NCBI GenBank assembly: GCA_024226235.1 | Contig: JAAELW010000109.1 | Coordinates: forward strand, 1-59,926 | Origin: a bacterium | Lineage (GTDB): Bacteria > Myxococcota_A > UBA9160 > UBA6930 | Direction of reading: 5' to 3' | Length of the DNA stretch: 59,926 nt | Shown: one piece after another, positions 46,073 to 55,122 of the stretch | Layout of the letters: each line of letters opens with the position of its first letter | Position numbering within the stretch: position 1 is the stretch's first letter | Notes under the pieces: generated by a model | The model's input: the letters and a program-made list of their open reading frames with translations, nothing else | What the model was told of the DNA's origin: nothing | Databases searched by the model: none | Program-made: the position numbers and the translations under genes

Positions 46073-46644
46073 TGCGCTACCACCGATGCTCCGCCGGATA
46101 GCTCGAAGCGGTTTTCGCGGACCCAGTATCGGAACCCACCCCCACGATAGGTACCGGCCCGGTCTCGGATCGAAACCGGCACGTCCGTCATGACCAGTCC
46201 CTCCTCGTGGTCGTAGCGAAGCCAGGTCGTGCGAAAGCGCCGGCCGTCACCGGTGGTGCCCCGCACGTCGCCCTCCGCGACGAAATCTCCGCTATCCAGA
46301 AACACGGTTCCCGAGTCGCAGGTCATATCGAGACCCCCGCGACCGCGAGGCCCGCCCACGAGCGACGCCAGCACGACATGGACCTGCTCGAGAAGAGCCA
46401 GATCCTCGTCCGGCTTGATATTCGCCTTCTCCGCATCGAGCACCATCTCGTTGATCGCGCCATGGCTGGAGACGTAGGTCATGCCGGCGAGGTCGAGCGC
46501 GCGCGAGTCCTCTGCGGCAGCCGGGAACCCGCCCAGCAACACGAGCAGGCCAGTCGCCACAACAGCCCAAATCGGTGCTGAAATCGGCTCACGGGGTGCT
46601 CTTGCGAGCCGCTTCCCCCAGTTCTTGGCACTCATTTTGCACAT
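46069..46644 (-). CDS. lptC: LptC-like LPS export protein
   Basis: A 191-residue protein. A single membrane anchor or signal (WAVVATGLLVLLGGFP) is followed by a beta-rich periplasmic domain with GLDMTCDSGTVFLDSGDFVAEGDVRG and FRYWVRENRFELSGGA, the LptC/OstA-like pattern. It receives LPS from LptFG and passes it to LptA. Start is ATG 46644 or ATG 46635; an in-frame upstream extension is unlikely because it would overlap the small exported protein gene. Stop overlaps lptA start. Confidence 0.78.
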   Translation of the reverse strand: MCKMSAKNWGKRLARAPREPISAPIWAVVATGLLVLLGGFPAAAEDSRALDLAGMTYVSSHGAINEMVLDAEKANIKPDEDLALLEQVHVVLASLVGGPRGRGGLDMTCDSGTVFLDSGDFVAEGDVRGTTGDGRRFRTTWLRYDHEEGLVMTDVPVSIRDRAGTYRGGGFRYWVRENRFELSGGASVVAQ

Positions 46645-46727
46645 ACTACCCGCGTTGAGCGTGGCAGCAAGCAGCCGGATGAGAACGGGGTGAACGTGCA
46701 CCGAGGCCGGGCTGGCCTCGGGCTGCT

Positions 46728-46976
46728 TCAGTCCTCTTCGTGACCCACGAGCCAGGCGACCGTCGGCAGGGAGCCGAGCCAATGGGCCGGCTTCAGGATC
46801 ACGGTGTCGAGGATCACACCGACCGGGTGCAACACGTACGCAACGATCCGCAACGGATGGCCCGAACGAGTGGAGTCGTGGTCATGGGCCAGCGCCGGGC
46901 TACCTGCGACGACCAACGAAACGGCCACGATCAGCGAACAGAGGAGCGAGCGGAGGGTACGGCGCGGAGCCGGCAT
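46728..46976 (-). CDS. Small exported protein
   Basis: An 82-residue protein from ATG 46976, chosen because AGGAGA lies 8 nt upstream; an ATG six codons further up is in frame. A signal peptide (ending SPALAHD) is followed by a His/Asp stretch and a hydrophobic segment, HPLRIVAYVLHPVGVILDTVI, and KPAHWLG near the C-terminus. I recognise this short HP-rich pattern as a recurring small envelope protein in related genomes, but no function is known. It sits upstream of lptC on the same strand. Confidence 0.7.
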   Translation of the reverse strand: MPAPRRTLRSLLCSLIVAVSLVVAGSPALAHDHDSTRSGHPLRIVAYVLHPVGVILDTVILKPAHWLGSLPTVAWLVGHEED

Positions 46977-47111
46977 GATTTCGTTCTCCTGCATGACGAC
47001 GAGATCTTACGGCCTGGAAGCGCACATGAACACCCCACCAGTATTCCGCCCCGGCATCGGACGGCCCCTCCGAACCTCCTACCGAGCTTCTTCGGCAGGT
47101 CGACCGACGCT

Positions 47112-47135
47112 GTCTTCCCCAAGGGGGCAGAAGAC
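47112..47135 (-). terminator. Possible terminator hairpin after symporter gene
   Basis: On the minus strand GTCTTC pairs with GAAGAC around an inner C/G stem (TGCCCCC with GGGG). It starts 13 nt after the symporter stop at 47149. It has no U tract, so rho-independent action is uncertain. Confidence 0.4.
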
Positions 47136-47148
47136 CCTCGGCCGGCCT

Positions 47149-48843
47149 TTAGCGTGCGCGACGCGGCAGCCGAATCTCTTCCACCAGCGCGCGCACGCTC
47201 TCCGGCGCCGGCTCGGTGAAGCGGCTCACGACGAGCGCGACCGCAAAGTTCAACAGCATCCCCACGCTTCCGATGCCTTCCGGGCTGATGCCCCACCACC
47301 AGACATCCGACCCTGCCGTCGGATCGACGTACTTGAACCAGATGATGTAGCTGGCCGTGAAGCCGATGCCTGACAACATTCCGGCGATCGCACCCCACTT
47401 GGTCGTGCTCGTGGTGAAGATGCCCAGCACGAGCGCCGGAAAGAAGCTCGATGCCGCAAGGCCGAACGCGAAGGCCACCACCTGGGCGACGAAGCCCGGT
47501 GGGTAGATTCCGAACAGGCCGGCGACGATCACGGCCACAGCAGCCGTTCCGCGAGCCAGGCCGAGTTCCCGTGCCTCGCTCATCGAGGGCCAGAGCCAAC
47601 TCTTGCCGATGTCATGAGAGATCGCGGAGGAGATCACGAGCAACAGCCCGGCCGCAGTCGAGAGCGCGGCGGCCAGCCCGCCCGCCGCCACCAACGCAAC
47701 GATCCAAGCGGGCAGTTTTGCGATCTCCGGGTTCGCGAGGACCATGATGTCCCGATCCACCCTCAGCTCGTTCGCCTCGGGATCGCCGCTATAGCGGATG
47801 CGCCCATCACCGTCCTTGTCTTCGAAGCCGATCAGCCCAGTGGTTTCCCAGCTGTGGAACCAGTCGGGCACGTCTTCGTAGGCCACACCGTTGAGATCTT
47901 CGATCAGGTTGACGCGGGCGAAGGCCGAGATGGCGGGCGCCGTCGTGTAGAGAAGCGAGATGAAGACCAGCGCCCAGAGCGCACTCCACCGGGCGGCCCT
48001 TGCGCTCGGCACGGTGTAGAAGCGGATCAACACATGCGGCAACCCCGCGGTGCCCACCATCAGTGCGCCTGTGATCGCGAAGACATCGACCATGCTCTTC
48101 TTGCCTGGCACCCATGCACCGGTGTACTCCGGCAAGCCGAGGTCCCGATGCAACGCGTCGAGCGTCTCGAGCAGGAAGCGCCCGGCGTTGGCGCCCTCGG
48201 ACACGGTGCCTCCGAAGCCGAGCTGGGGGATCGGATTGCCGGTGATCTTCCACGAGATCGCCGCAGCCGGGACCAGGTAGGCCACGATCAACACGCAGTA
48301 CTGGGCCACCTGGGTGTAGGTGATCCCGCGCATCCCCCCGACCGTGGCGTAGACGAGCACGATGCCCATCCCCCAGAGGACGCCCGTGTTCACGTCCACC
48401 TCGAGGAAGCGCGAGAACACCACCCCGACGCCACGCATCTGACCGGCGATGTAGGTAAAGGAGATGAAGATCGTGCACAGCGCGCCGACCAACCGGGCGA
48501 GCTGGGAGTGATAGCGATCGCCCAGGAACTCGGAGGTCGTGAACTTTCCGTACTTGCGCAGATAGGGCGCCAACAAGAGCGCCAGCAACACGTAGCCGCC
48601 GGTCCAGCCCATCAGGTAGATGGTGCCGGTGTAGCCCATGAACGAGATCAGCCCAGCCATCGAAATGAACGAGGCCGCACTCATCCAGTCGGCGCCAGTC
48701 GCCATGCCGTTGGCCAGCGCCGGAATGCCGCGGCCGGCCACGTAGAAACCTTCCGTCGAGCGCACGCGGCTCAAGACCGCGATGCCGATGTAGAGCGAGA
48801 ATGTCAGTCCGACGAATAGGTAGGTCCAGCTTTGAACGTCCAT
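47149..48843 (-). CDS. Sodium/solute (acetate-type) symporter
   Basis: A 564-residue sodium:solute symporter of the ActP/VC_2705 type with about thirteen membrane segments. ADWMSAASFISMAG and GYVLLALLLAPYLRKYGKFT are the SSS family motifs. A soluble insertion (residues about 310-385) carries an acidic DKDGDGRIRYSGD patch, a calcium-loop-like element. Pairs with the DUF4212 subunit, whose gene is 18 bp upstream. Substrate is probably a short carboxylate. AGAAGGA precedes ATG 48843. Confidence 0.9.
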   Translation of the reverse strand: MDVQSWTYLFVGLTFSLYIGIAVLSRVRSTEGFYVAGRGIPALANGMATGADWMSAASFISMAGLISFMGYTGTIYLMGWTGGYVLLALLLAPYLRKYGKFTTSEFLGDRYHSQLARLVGALCTIFISFTYIAGQMRGVGVVFSRFLEVDVNTGVLWGMGIVLVYATVGGMRGITYTQVAQYCVLIVAYLVPAAAISWKITGNPIPQLGFGGTVSEGANAGRFLLETLDALHRDLGLPEYTGAWVPGKKSMVDVFAITGALMVGTAGLPHVLIRFYTVPSARAARWSALWALVFISLLYTTAPAISAFARVNLIEDLNGVAYEDVPDWFHSWETTGLIGFEDKDGDGRIRYSGDPEANELRVDRDIMVLANPEIAKLPAWIVALVAAGGLAAALSTAAGLLLVISSAISHDIGKSWLWPSMSEARELGLARGTAAVAVIVAGLFGIYPPGFVAQVVAFAFGLAASSFFPALVLGIFTTSTTKWGAIAGMLSGIGFTASYIIWFKYVDPTAGSDVWWWGISPEGIGSVGMLLNFAVALVVSRFTEPAPESVRALVEEIRLPRRAR

Positions 48844-48861
48844 GCCTGGTCCTTCTCTCGC

Positions 48862-49152
48862 CTACGGCTCGCTGCGCGCTGGGTCGGACCCGTCTTGCGA
48901 ATCTTCCCCAACGCCATACCGGCGGTCGAGTCGATCCATGCAGACGGCGTAGATCGCAATCAACACGACGAAGACATAGATCGAGCCCTGCTGGGCAAAC
49001 CAGAAGCCCAGCGGGAAGCCACCGAGCATGAACTGGTTGAGCGGCTCGACCCAGAGGATGCCGAGCCCATAGGAGGCGAAGAACCAGACGACCAGCAGTA
49101 CCGCCATCAAACGCAAATTGGCCCGCCAGTAACCCTTGGGGTCGGCGGCCAT
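48862..49152 (-). CDS. DUF4212 symporter small subunit
   Basis: A 96-residue protein with two membrane segments (LMAVLLVVWFFASYGLGIL, GSIYVFVVLIAIYAVCMDRL) and a charged tail. It fits DUF4212, the small companion of VC_2705-type sodium symporters. ATG 49152 shares its A with the VWA stop (TGATG). Confidence 0.88.
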   Translation of the reverse strand: MAADPKGYWRANLRLMAVLLVVWFFASYGLGILWVEPLNQFMLGGFPLGFWFAQQGSIYVFVVLIAIYAVCMDRLDRRYGVGEDSQDGSDPARSEP

Positions 49153-50354
49153 CAGTGAACCGTCTCTCCCAACGTCTTCGCGCCGATCAGCGCACGCACC
49201 GCATCCGCGATGCCGTCCACCGAGAGATGGAACATCGGAAAGAGCTTCGAGATGATGCTCGTCGTATGCGTCTGGTTCCAGGAATCCTGGGGATCCGGAT
49301 TCAGCCATACGGCGCGATCGAAGTGATCGTTGATGCGATGCAGCCAGTCGATCCCACTGGTCTCGGCCGTCCTGCGCGGATCGATGTTGCCGAACTCCTC
49401 CATCAGCTCTGCCGGGTGCATCGCCGCATCGCCGACGATCATCACCTTCCAGCGTGGATCGAGCTTGCGCAGCACGTCGCCGGTGGGCACGGCATCCCGG
49501 CGCAGCAACGCGGCCGTGGTGCCGAGCAGCTCGTAGGGGCAGTTGTGGAAGTAGTAGGCCTTGAACTCCCGGAGCCCGCGCTCCTCGTGCAACGCGGTCA
49601 GCAACCGGCTCACAGGCTCGTAGTACGGATCCATCGTTCCACCGACATCCATCAGCAAGAGCAGGCGGACGTCGTTGCGCTTCTCCGGCTCGAACACCAG
49701 CTCGATCTCACCGGCGTTCTTGCAGGTCTCGTCGATCGTGCTCTCCAGATCGAGCTCGGTCGCAGGGCCTACCCGAGTGAGCTGGCGGAGCCTGCGCAGG
49801 GCCATCTGGATCTGGCGGATATCGAGCGATGCGTCGGTCCGGTAGTCCCGAAAGCGCCGTTCCTCGGCCACTTTCATCGCAGAGCGGTTGCGGCTCTGAC
49901 CTCCGACACGAATACCGGTGGGATGTTCACCACCGTGGCCAAAAGGCGAGCGCCCTCCCGTACCGACCCATTTGCCGCCTCCGTCATGGCGCTCATTCTG
50001 CTCGGCCAGACGCTCCAGGAATTGCTGCATCAGCTCGTCGCCGGTCAGCCACTCGAGCATCTGCTTCTGCTCGTCGGTCAGCTCCTGGAAGTTCTTCGGA
50101 TCCTTCAGCCACTCCAGCACTTCGTCCTCGATCTGGAGCTCGCCCTCCACTCCCTCGAACACGTGCAGGAAGACCCGGTCGAATGCGTCGAAGTAGGTCT
50201 CGCTCTTGACGAGCAGAGCGCGCGAGAGGTTGTAGAAGCGGCGCAGGTTCGAGCCGTGGAGGCCCTTTTTCATGGCCGCCATCAGCATCATCCACTCCTG
50301 CATCCCGACAGGGACACCCTCTTCGCGGAGCTCATAGAAAAAGTCGAGGAACAC
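49152..50354 (-). CDS. VWA domain protein (CoxE-like)
   Basis: A 400-residue cytoplasmic protein. The N-terminal half has MKKGLHGSNLRRFYNLSRALLVKSE and a Gly/His-rich linker (about 145-170). A von Willebrand A domain starts near 230 with MIDAS MDVGGTMD; the usual DxSxS reads DxGxT, so metal binding may be altered. MoxR-VWA pairs act as chaperones that insert metals or assemble membrane complexes; the partner MoxR is 8 bp upstream. Confidence 0.88.
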   Translation of the reverse strand: MFLDFFYELREEGVPVGMQEWMMLMAAMKKGLHGSNLRRFYNLSRALLVKSETYFDAFDRVFLHVFEGVEGELQIEDEVLEWLKDPKNFQELTDEQKQMLEWLTGDELMQQFLERLAEQNERHDGGGKWVGTGGRSPFGHGGEHPTGIRVGGQSRNRSAMKVAEERRFRDYRTDASLDIRQIQMALRRLRQLTRVGPATELDLESTIDETCKNAGEIELVFEPEKRNDVRLLLLMDVGGTMDPYYEPVSRLLTALHEERGLREFKAYYFHNCPYELLGTTAALLRRDAVPTGDVLRKLDPRWKVMIVGDAAMHPAELMEEFGNIDPRRTAETSGIDWLHRINDHFDRAVWLNPDPQDSWNQTHTTSIISKLFPMFHLSVDGIADAVRALIGAKTLGETVH

Positions 50355-50362
50355 GCCGTGTC

Positions 50363-51247
50363 CTAGTTGTTGTAGCGGGGGCCCAGGTCGCTCCAGCTCT
50401 CGGGATAACTCCCACCGCGTTCGCCGTAGAGCTGCAGGGCCTCGGTATCCTGCTCGTTCTTCAGCAACGATCCGAGGAACGGGATCTGCTGTTCGATCTG
50501 ATCCGGGGAAATGCCCGAACGCAGAAGCACCGAAATCCAGTCGATCAGCTCGGAGGTCGAGGGCTTCTTGCGCAGCTCACGCTGCTCTCGCAACCAGTAG
50601 AAGCGCAGCAGCACCTGGTCGAGGAGCTCGGTATCCAGGTGCGGGTGGTGCACATCGATGATCTGCTTCATCAGCTGCGGATCCGGGAACTCGATGAAGT
50701 GGAAGACACAGCGCCGAAGGAAGGCATCCGGAAGCTCCTTCTCGTTGTTCGACGTGATCAACACGATCGGCCGCTGCTGCGCGACCACCTCGTCGCCGGT
50801 TTCCGTCACGGTGAAGCGCATCTCGTCCAGCTCGCGAAGGATGTCGTTCGGAAACTCGAGATCTGCCTTGTCGACCTCATCGATCAACAGCACGTGACGG
50901 TTCTCCGTGGCAAAAACCCGCCCGAGCGGTCCGTGCTTGATGTACGTGCGGATATCCGCGACATCGCCTTCGCCGAAACGGGCGTCGTTCAGCCGCTGAA
51001 CCGTGTCGTAGACATAGAGTCCGGCCTGGGCCTTGGTCGTGGACTTGATGTGCCACTGCTCCATCGGGAGCCCCAGCCCCTCGGCCACGTGGCGCGCCAG
51101 CAAGGTCTTGCCTGTTCCCGGTTCGCCCTTGATCAGCAGCGGCCGCTCGAGTGCAATGGAGGCATTCACAGCCTCCACCAGTGCCGGCGAGGCGATGTAG
51201 CCCTCGGTCCCGGTGAAACGCAGGAATTCGTCGTTCAGATCATTCAT
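50363..51247 (-). CDS. MoxR-type AAA ATPase
   Basis: A 294-residue ATPase from ATG 51247. Walker A GEPGTGKTLL, Walker B LLIDEVDKAD, sensor I TSNN and the arginine finger in RRCVFHFIEFPD. It probably works with the VWA protein 8 bp downstream on the symporter or another membrane target. It diverges from the carboxylesterase gene. Confidence 0.92.
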   Translation of the reverse strand: MNDLNDEFLRFTGTEGYIASPALVEAVNASIALERPLLIKGEPGTGKTLLARHVAEGLGLPMEQWHIKSTTKAQAGLYVYDTVQRLNDARFGEGDVADIRTYIKHGPLGRVFATENRHVLLIDEVDKADLEFPNDILRELDEMRFTVTETGDEVVAQQRPIVLITSNNEKELPDAFLRRCVFHFIEFPDPQLMKQIIDVHHPHLDTELLDQVLLRFYWLREQRELRKKPSTSELIDWISVLLRSGISPDQIEQQIPFLGSLLKNEQDTEALQLYGERGGSYPESWSDLGPRYNN

Positions 51248-51333
51248 GGCGCCTGAGAGTACCGCGCAGAAAACCTGCGTCACATCGAACTCGAAAGCGG
51301 CATTCCGGGAGGAATCTGTGCAACCCTGCCGCC

Positions 51334-53199
51334 ATGTCGGACCCGAGAAGCCATCTCGCGTACCCGCCGCTGCTCGTCTTGCTGGCGGCGGCCCTGCTCA
51401 CCCTCGCCTGCATGGGCCGCCCACCGGAAACGCCCGATCCGCCTGCGCCCGCCTCCATGCGCGCAACACCCCTGGGCGATGTGATCGGGAGCGAGGGCCT
51501 CCCGGGGAGCCACCGCTGGCGCGGCCTTCCATTCGCCCAGCCGCCGGTGGGTGAGCTGCGATGGCGTCCACCGCTCGACCCTGAGCCGTGGGATGGCACC
51601 CGCGAAGCCCTGGCTCAGCCGCCCGCTTGCCCGCAGTTCGCCTCGTTGGGCGGCGGCCGCGATGGCGCCGCTGCGGGTGAGCCGACCGGCCTGGAAGACT
51701 GCCTCTATCTCAATGTATTTGCCCCGGCCTGGACGCCTGACGCCGTACCCACTGGTGCAGAGCGTCGCCCGGTCTTGTTCTGGATCCACGGCGGCGGCAA
51801 CACCGTCGGCGATGCCAGCACCTACGATGGCGGCCGGCTCGCGGCTCGCGAGGATGTCGTGGTGGTCATCATCCAGTACCGGCTCGGGCCGCTCGGCTGG
51901 CTCCGCCACCCGGCGCTTCGTGCCGGGGCCGAACCGGTCGAGGCCTCCGGCAACTTCGGCACACTGGATCTGATCCAAGCCCTGCACTGGGTGAAGGGGC
52001 AGATCGCGAGCTTCGGCGGCGACCCGGACAACGTGACGATCTTCGGGGAGTCTGCCGGTGGCCATGACGTGACCACCCTTCTGCTCTCCCCGCTGGCCCG
52101 GGGCCTGTTCCACCGCGCAATCGTCCAGAGCGGCGGAGCGCGCCTCACCGAGCCAGCCGCCGCCGAGGTCATCACCGGAAACGACCCGTCGGAGGCCACG
52201 CGCAACCGCTCGGAAGAAGTCATGCTTCGCTGGCTCGTGGCCAGCGGCCAGGCAGAGGATCGGGCCGCAGCGCTCGAATTGCGCGGCACCCAATCGAATG
52301 AAGAACTCGCCGCCTTCGCACGCAGCCTTTCGGCCAACGAGGTGCTGGCCGCATTCGGACCTGCCGGCGTGTTTGGCATGGTCCGCATGCCCAAGGTCTT
52401 CGCCGACGGCGAGGTGTTGCCGGACGTTGCTGCGACCCGACGTTTCGCCGACGGCCACTACAACCAGGTCCCGGTGATGCTGGGAACCAACCGGGATGAG
52501 AGCAAATTGTTCCTGCTGGGCGACCGGCGCTTCTTCCGGATCTGGTTCGGCATGCTGCCGAGCCTGCGCGACGAGGACGGGTTCGAGCGCGAGAGCCGGC
52601 ATGTGAGCGACATGTGGAAGCTGAGGGGCGTCGATGGCCTGGCCCGTGCGCTCGCAGCTGACGACCGGCCGCCGGTCTTCGCCTACCGCTTCGATTGGGA
52701 CGAGGAGCCGCGCCTACTCGGTTGGGACTTCTCCAGGTTGCTCGGTGCCGCCCACGGCCTCGAGGTGTTCTTCGTGTTCGGGGGCTTCGAACTCGGTGGC
52801 ATCGAACGCCTGTTGTTCAGCGAACAGACCGAGGCCAGCCGCAAGCAGCTCTCGGAACGGATGATGTCGTACTGGGCCCAGTTTGCGGCCACCGGAGACC
52901 CTGGCCGGGGCCGGAACGGAGACCTGCCCACCTGGACCCGTTGGAGCGAAAGCCATCCTGACACGGCCCGGCTTCAAGTCCTCGACAGCGAAGCGGATGG
53001 CGGCCTGCGCATGACCGCCGACAGCGTGACTCGCGAGAGCCTTCTCGACGCGATCTTCGCTGACGCGCGCTTCCCGAGCGACGCAGAACGTTGCAGCTTC
53101 CTCTGGCGTCACGCGCGCCTGCCCGGCGTGCTCGACGATACGAGCCTGCAGCCCTCCGACATCACGGCCCGGGGCTGCGACCCAGAACCAGCAGGCTAG
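51334..53199 (+). CDS. Type B carboxylesterase, exported
   Basis: A 621-residue protein. The leader ends in LLTLACMG, so it may be a lipoprotein, though the -3 residue is unusual. The oxyanion HGGGN, the nucleophile elbow GESAGG, the glutamate in TNRDESKLF, and the histidine in GAAHGLEVFF complete a type B esterase triad. It acts outside the cytoplasm on esters; the substrate is unknown. A 13-residue loop rich in Gly/Ala (SLGGGRDGAAAGE) precedes LEDCLYLNV. Confidence 0.92.
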   Translation: MSDPRSHLAYPPLLVLLAAALLTLACMGRPPETPDPPAPASMRATPLGDVIGSEGLPGSHRWRGLPFAQPPVGELRWRPPLDPEPWDGTREALAQPPACPQFASLGGGRDGAAAGEPTGLEDCLYLNVFAPAWTPDAVPTGAERRPVLFWIHGGGNTVGDASTYDGGRLAAREDVVVVIIQYRLGPLGWLRHPALRAGAEPVEASGNFGTLDLIQALHWVKGQIASFGGDPDNVTIFGESAGGHDVTTLLLSPLARGLFHRAIVQSGGARLTEPAAAEVITGNDPSEATRNRSEEVMLRWLVASGQAEDRAAALELRGTQSNEELAAFARSLSANEVLAAFGPAGVFGMVRMPKVFADGEVLPDVAATRRFADGHYNQVPVMLGTNRDESKLFLLGDRRFFRIWFGMLPSLRDEDGFERESRHVSDMWKLRGVDGLARALAADDRPPVFAYRFDWDEEPRLLGWDFSRLLGAAHGLEVFFVFGGFELGGIERLLFSEQTEASRKQLSERMMSYWAQFAATGDPGRGRNGDLPTWTRWSESHPDTARLQVLDSEADGGLRMTADSVTRESLLDAIFADARFPSDAERCSFLWRHARLPGVLDDTSLQPSDITARGCDPEPAG

Positions 53200-53294
53200 T
53201 CGTCCCAGCCACACCTCCCTACGGCCGCCGCACGAGCGGGTCGGCAGGTCGGGAATCCAGGCCCCGGTTCCCGCGGCCCGCTACCGTGCGAACC

Positions 53295-53762
53295 GTGGAC
53301 GCGCGGGAGATGTTCTGGGCAGGAGCCCTGATCCTGATGACCGTCATGGTCGGGCTCGCTGCAAACGGTGTGCGCCAGATCCGGCGCGGCCAGGTGACGG
53401 CCCACCGTCGCTCGATGTCGAGGGCCAGCAACCTGGTCGTGCTGTTCCTGCTCTCCTACCTGGTCAAGCGAGTGTGGATTGGCGCCGAAGACCTGGACCC
53501 GTGGAGCCAGACTGCCCTCGCCAATCTCTGGATTCACGAGACCATGGTGGCGGGCATGCTCATCAGCGGCGGATCGGCGCTCTATCGGGGTCGCCAGCTG
53601 GCCCGCACACGCCGTGCCACCGGCAGCGCTGATGACCCTCCCGCCGAGCCCGCAGCAATCCGGAAGCATCGGCTTGCCGGCTGGATCGGTGTGGTGGCAT
53701 CCGCGCTCGGTTTGCTGACGGCTTGTGGGGTCCTGGCCCAGATCTTCAGTCTGTTTGGCTAG
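53295..53762 (+). CDS. DUF420-like membrane protein
   Basis: A 155-residue protein with about four membrane segments (FWAGALILMTVMVGLAA, NLVVLFLLSYLVKRVW, ANLWIHETMVAGMLI and a C-terminal one). HR in VTAHRRSM and the histidine of IHETMV suggest a haem-linked DUF420-type role, but this is weak. Start is GTG 53295 or ATG 53310. It converges with a small exported protein gene 42 bp away. Confidence 0.65.
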   Translation: MDAREMFWAGALILMTVMVGLAANGVRQIRRGQVTAHRRSMSRASNLVVLFLLSYLVKRVWIGAEDLDPWSQTALANLWIHETMVAGMLISGGSALYRGRQLARTRRATGSADDPPAEPAAIRKHRLAGWIGVVASALGLLTACGVLAQIFSLFG

Positions 53763-53804
53763 AACCGACGCGCATCGGCTCGTCGCGCAGGCTTCCGTCC
53801 CAAT

Positions 53805-54233
53805 CTATTCGGCAGGCGCAGGGGGAATGAGCGTCAGCCTCAGCACCGTGGGGCGCGTGGACTGAAACCAGCTCGCCATGCGTTGCATCCAGCCGTACTT
53901 GACATTGAAGGCTTCCTGGACCCGGTCGTACACTTCCGCGTCTTCATCTTCCTCTGCTCGAACAATGAGCACGACCTCGCCCGCTGCAATCGTCACTTCG
54001 GAGCCTCGGCGGATGTTGGCGAGCCACCTCGAGTCGTTGGTGCAGACGAAACCGACCTCATCCAGTACGACGATCCAGATCGGTGTTTCGCGTGCATCGC
54101 CATCTTCATCCTGGGTCGTGATTTCGATCGTCCCGGTCTCTTCGAAGGCCGTCCAGGCACCGTCCACGGCCCCGGCGCTCACACCGAGCAGCGCGATCGA
54201 AACGGCGAGCAGAATCGAGAAACCGCGGTTCAT
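53805..54233 (-). CDS. Exported DUF2255-like protein
   Basis: A 142-residue protein starting at ATG 54233 with GGGAGG at 8-nt spacing. A signal peptide ends about SAGAVDG. The mature part, IWIVVLDEVGFVCTNDSRWLANIRRG, resembles the flavin-nitroreductase/DUF2255 split-barrel. No flavin-binding residues can be proved. Divergent from the SDR gene, 90 bp apart. Confidence 0.65.
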   Translation of the reverse strand: MNRGFSILLAVSIALLGVSAGAVDGAWTAFEETGTIEITTQDEDGDARETPIWIVVLDEVGFVCTNDSRWLANIRRGSEVTIAAGEVVLIVRAEEDEDAEVYDRVQEAFNVKYGWMQRMASWFQSTRPTVLRLTLIPPAPAE

Positions 54234-54323
54234 TGACCATCCTCCCAAGGAAGTTTTACGCTACCCCGAGACGCCCGGATTCGCCCATCCGCGGATCCGG
54301 GCCCGACTCGAACGGGGGAACCC

Positions 54324-55079
54324 ATGGAAAGACGTCTCGAAGGCAAGGCAGCTCTCGTCACCGGAGCTGCTTCAGGAATCGGGAAGGCGACCGCGATACG
54401 GCTCGCCGCCGAAGGCGCGGTGGTGTTCGCAGCAGACCTGAATGCCGACGGAGCGGCCGAAACCTGCGAGGCGATCCTCCAGGAAGGCGGTCGTGCCGAG
54501 AGCTTCACGCTCGACGTGTCTGACCGGGCGGCCTGCCGAACGGCCGTGGCCACAGCCGTGGAAGACCTGGGTGGTCTCGACGTGTTGTGCAACGTGGCCG
54601 GTGTTCTTCGAGGCGGATGGGTGACCGAAGTCGCCGACGAGGAGTGGGATCTGCTGCTCGCCGTCAACCTGACGGCGGTCTTTGCCCTCTCCCAGGCAGC
54701 GATCCCTGCGCTGCTTCCGCGCAAGGGGTGCATCGTGAACATGGCATCTTCGGCCGGGCTCGCTGGCCAGGCCTACGCCTCGGTCTATGCAGCCACCAAG
54801 GCGGGCGTGATCTCACTGACGAAATCCATGGCGCTCGAGTACGCCAAGCAGGGCTTGCGAGTCAATGCCGTCTGCCCGGGGGCCGTCATGACACCGATGG
54901 TCCACACCTACCGGCCACCGGAAGACGCCGACCCCAGTCTGATGGACCGACTGAACCCGCTCGTCGCCCCTGCCGAACCGCAAGAAATTGCAGCGGCCGT
55001 GGCCTATCTGGCCTCTCCCGAAGCGCGATACGTGAACGGAGCCACGCTCTCGATCGATGGGGCACAAACCGCGGGTTGA
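54324..55079 (+). CDS. SDR-family oxidoreductase
   Basis: A 251-residue classical short-chain dehydrogenase: TGAASGIG at 13-20, CNVAG at 89-93, S142/S143 with Y155-x-x-x-K159, and the closing GATLSIDGAQTAG, typical of 3-oxoacyl-ACP reductase-like enzymes. D38 at the end of the second strand favours NAD over NADP. It may overlap the next gene by 23 nt, depending on that gene's start. Confidence 0.92.
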   Translation: MERRLEGKAALVTGAASGIGKATAIRLAAEGAVVFAADLNADGAAETCEAILQEGGRAESFTLDVSDRAACRTAVATAVEDLGGLDVLCNVAGVLRGGWVTEVADEEWDLLLAVNLTAVFALSQAAIPALLPRKGCIVNMASSAGLAGQAYASVYAATKAGVISLTKSMALEYAKQGLRVNAVCPGAVMTPMVHTYRPPEDADPSLMDRLNPLVAPAEPQEIAAAVAYLASPEARYVNGATLSIDGAQTAG

Positions 55080-55122
55080 ACGTCGGATCAAGTGGCGAGA
55101 TCGAGCTGCCGATCTCGCACAG

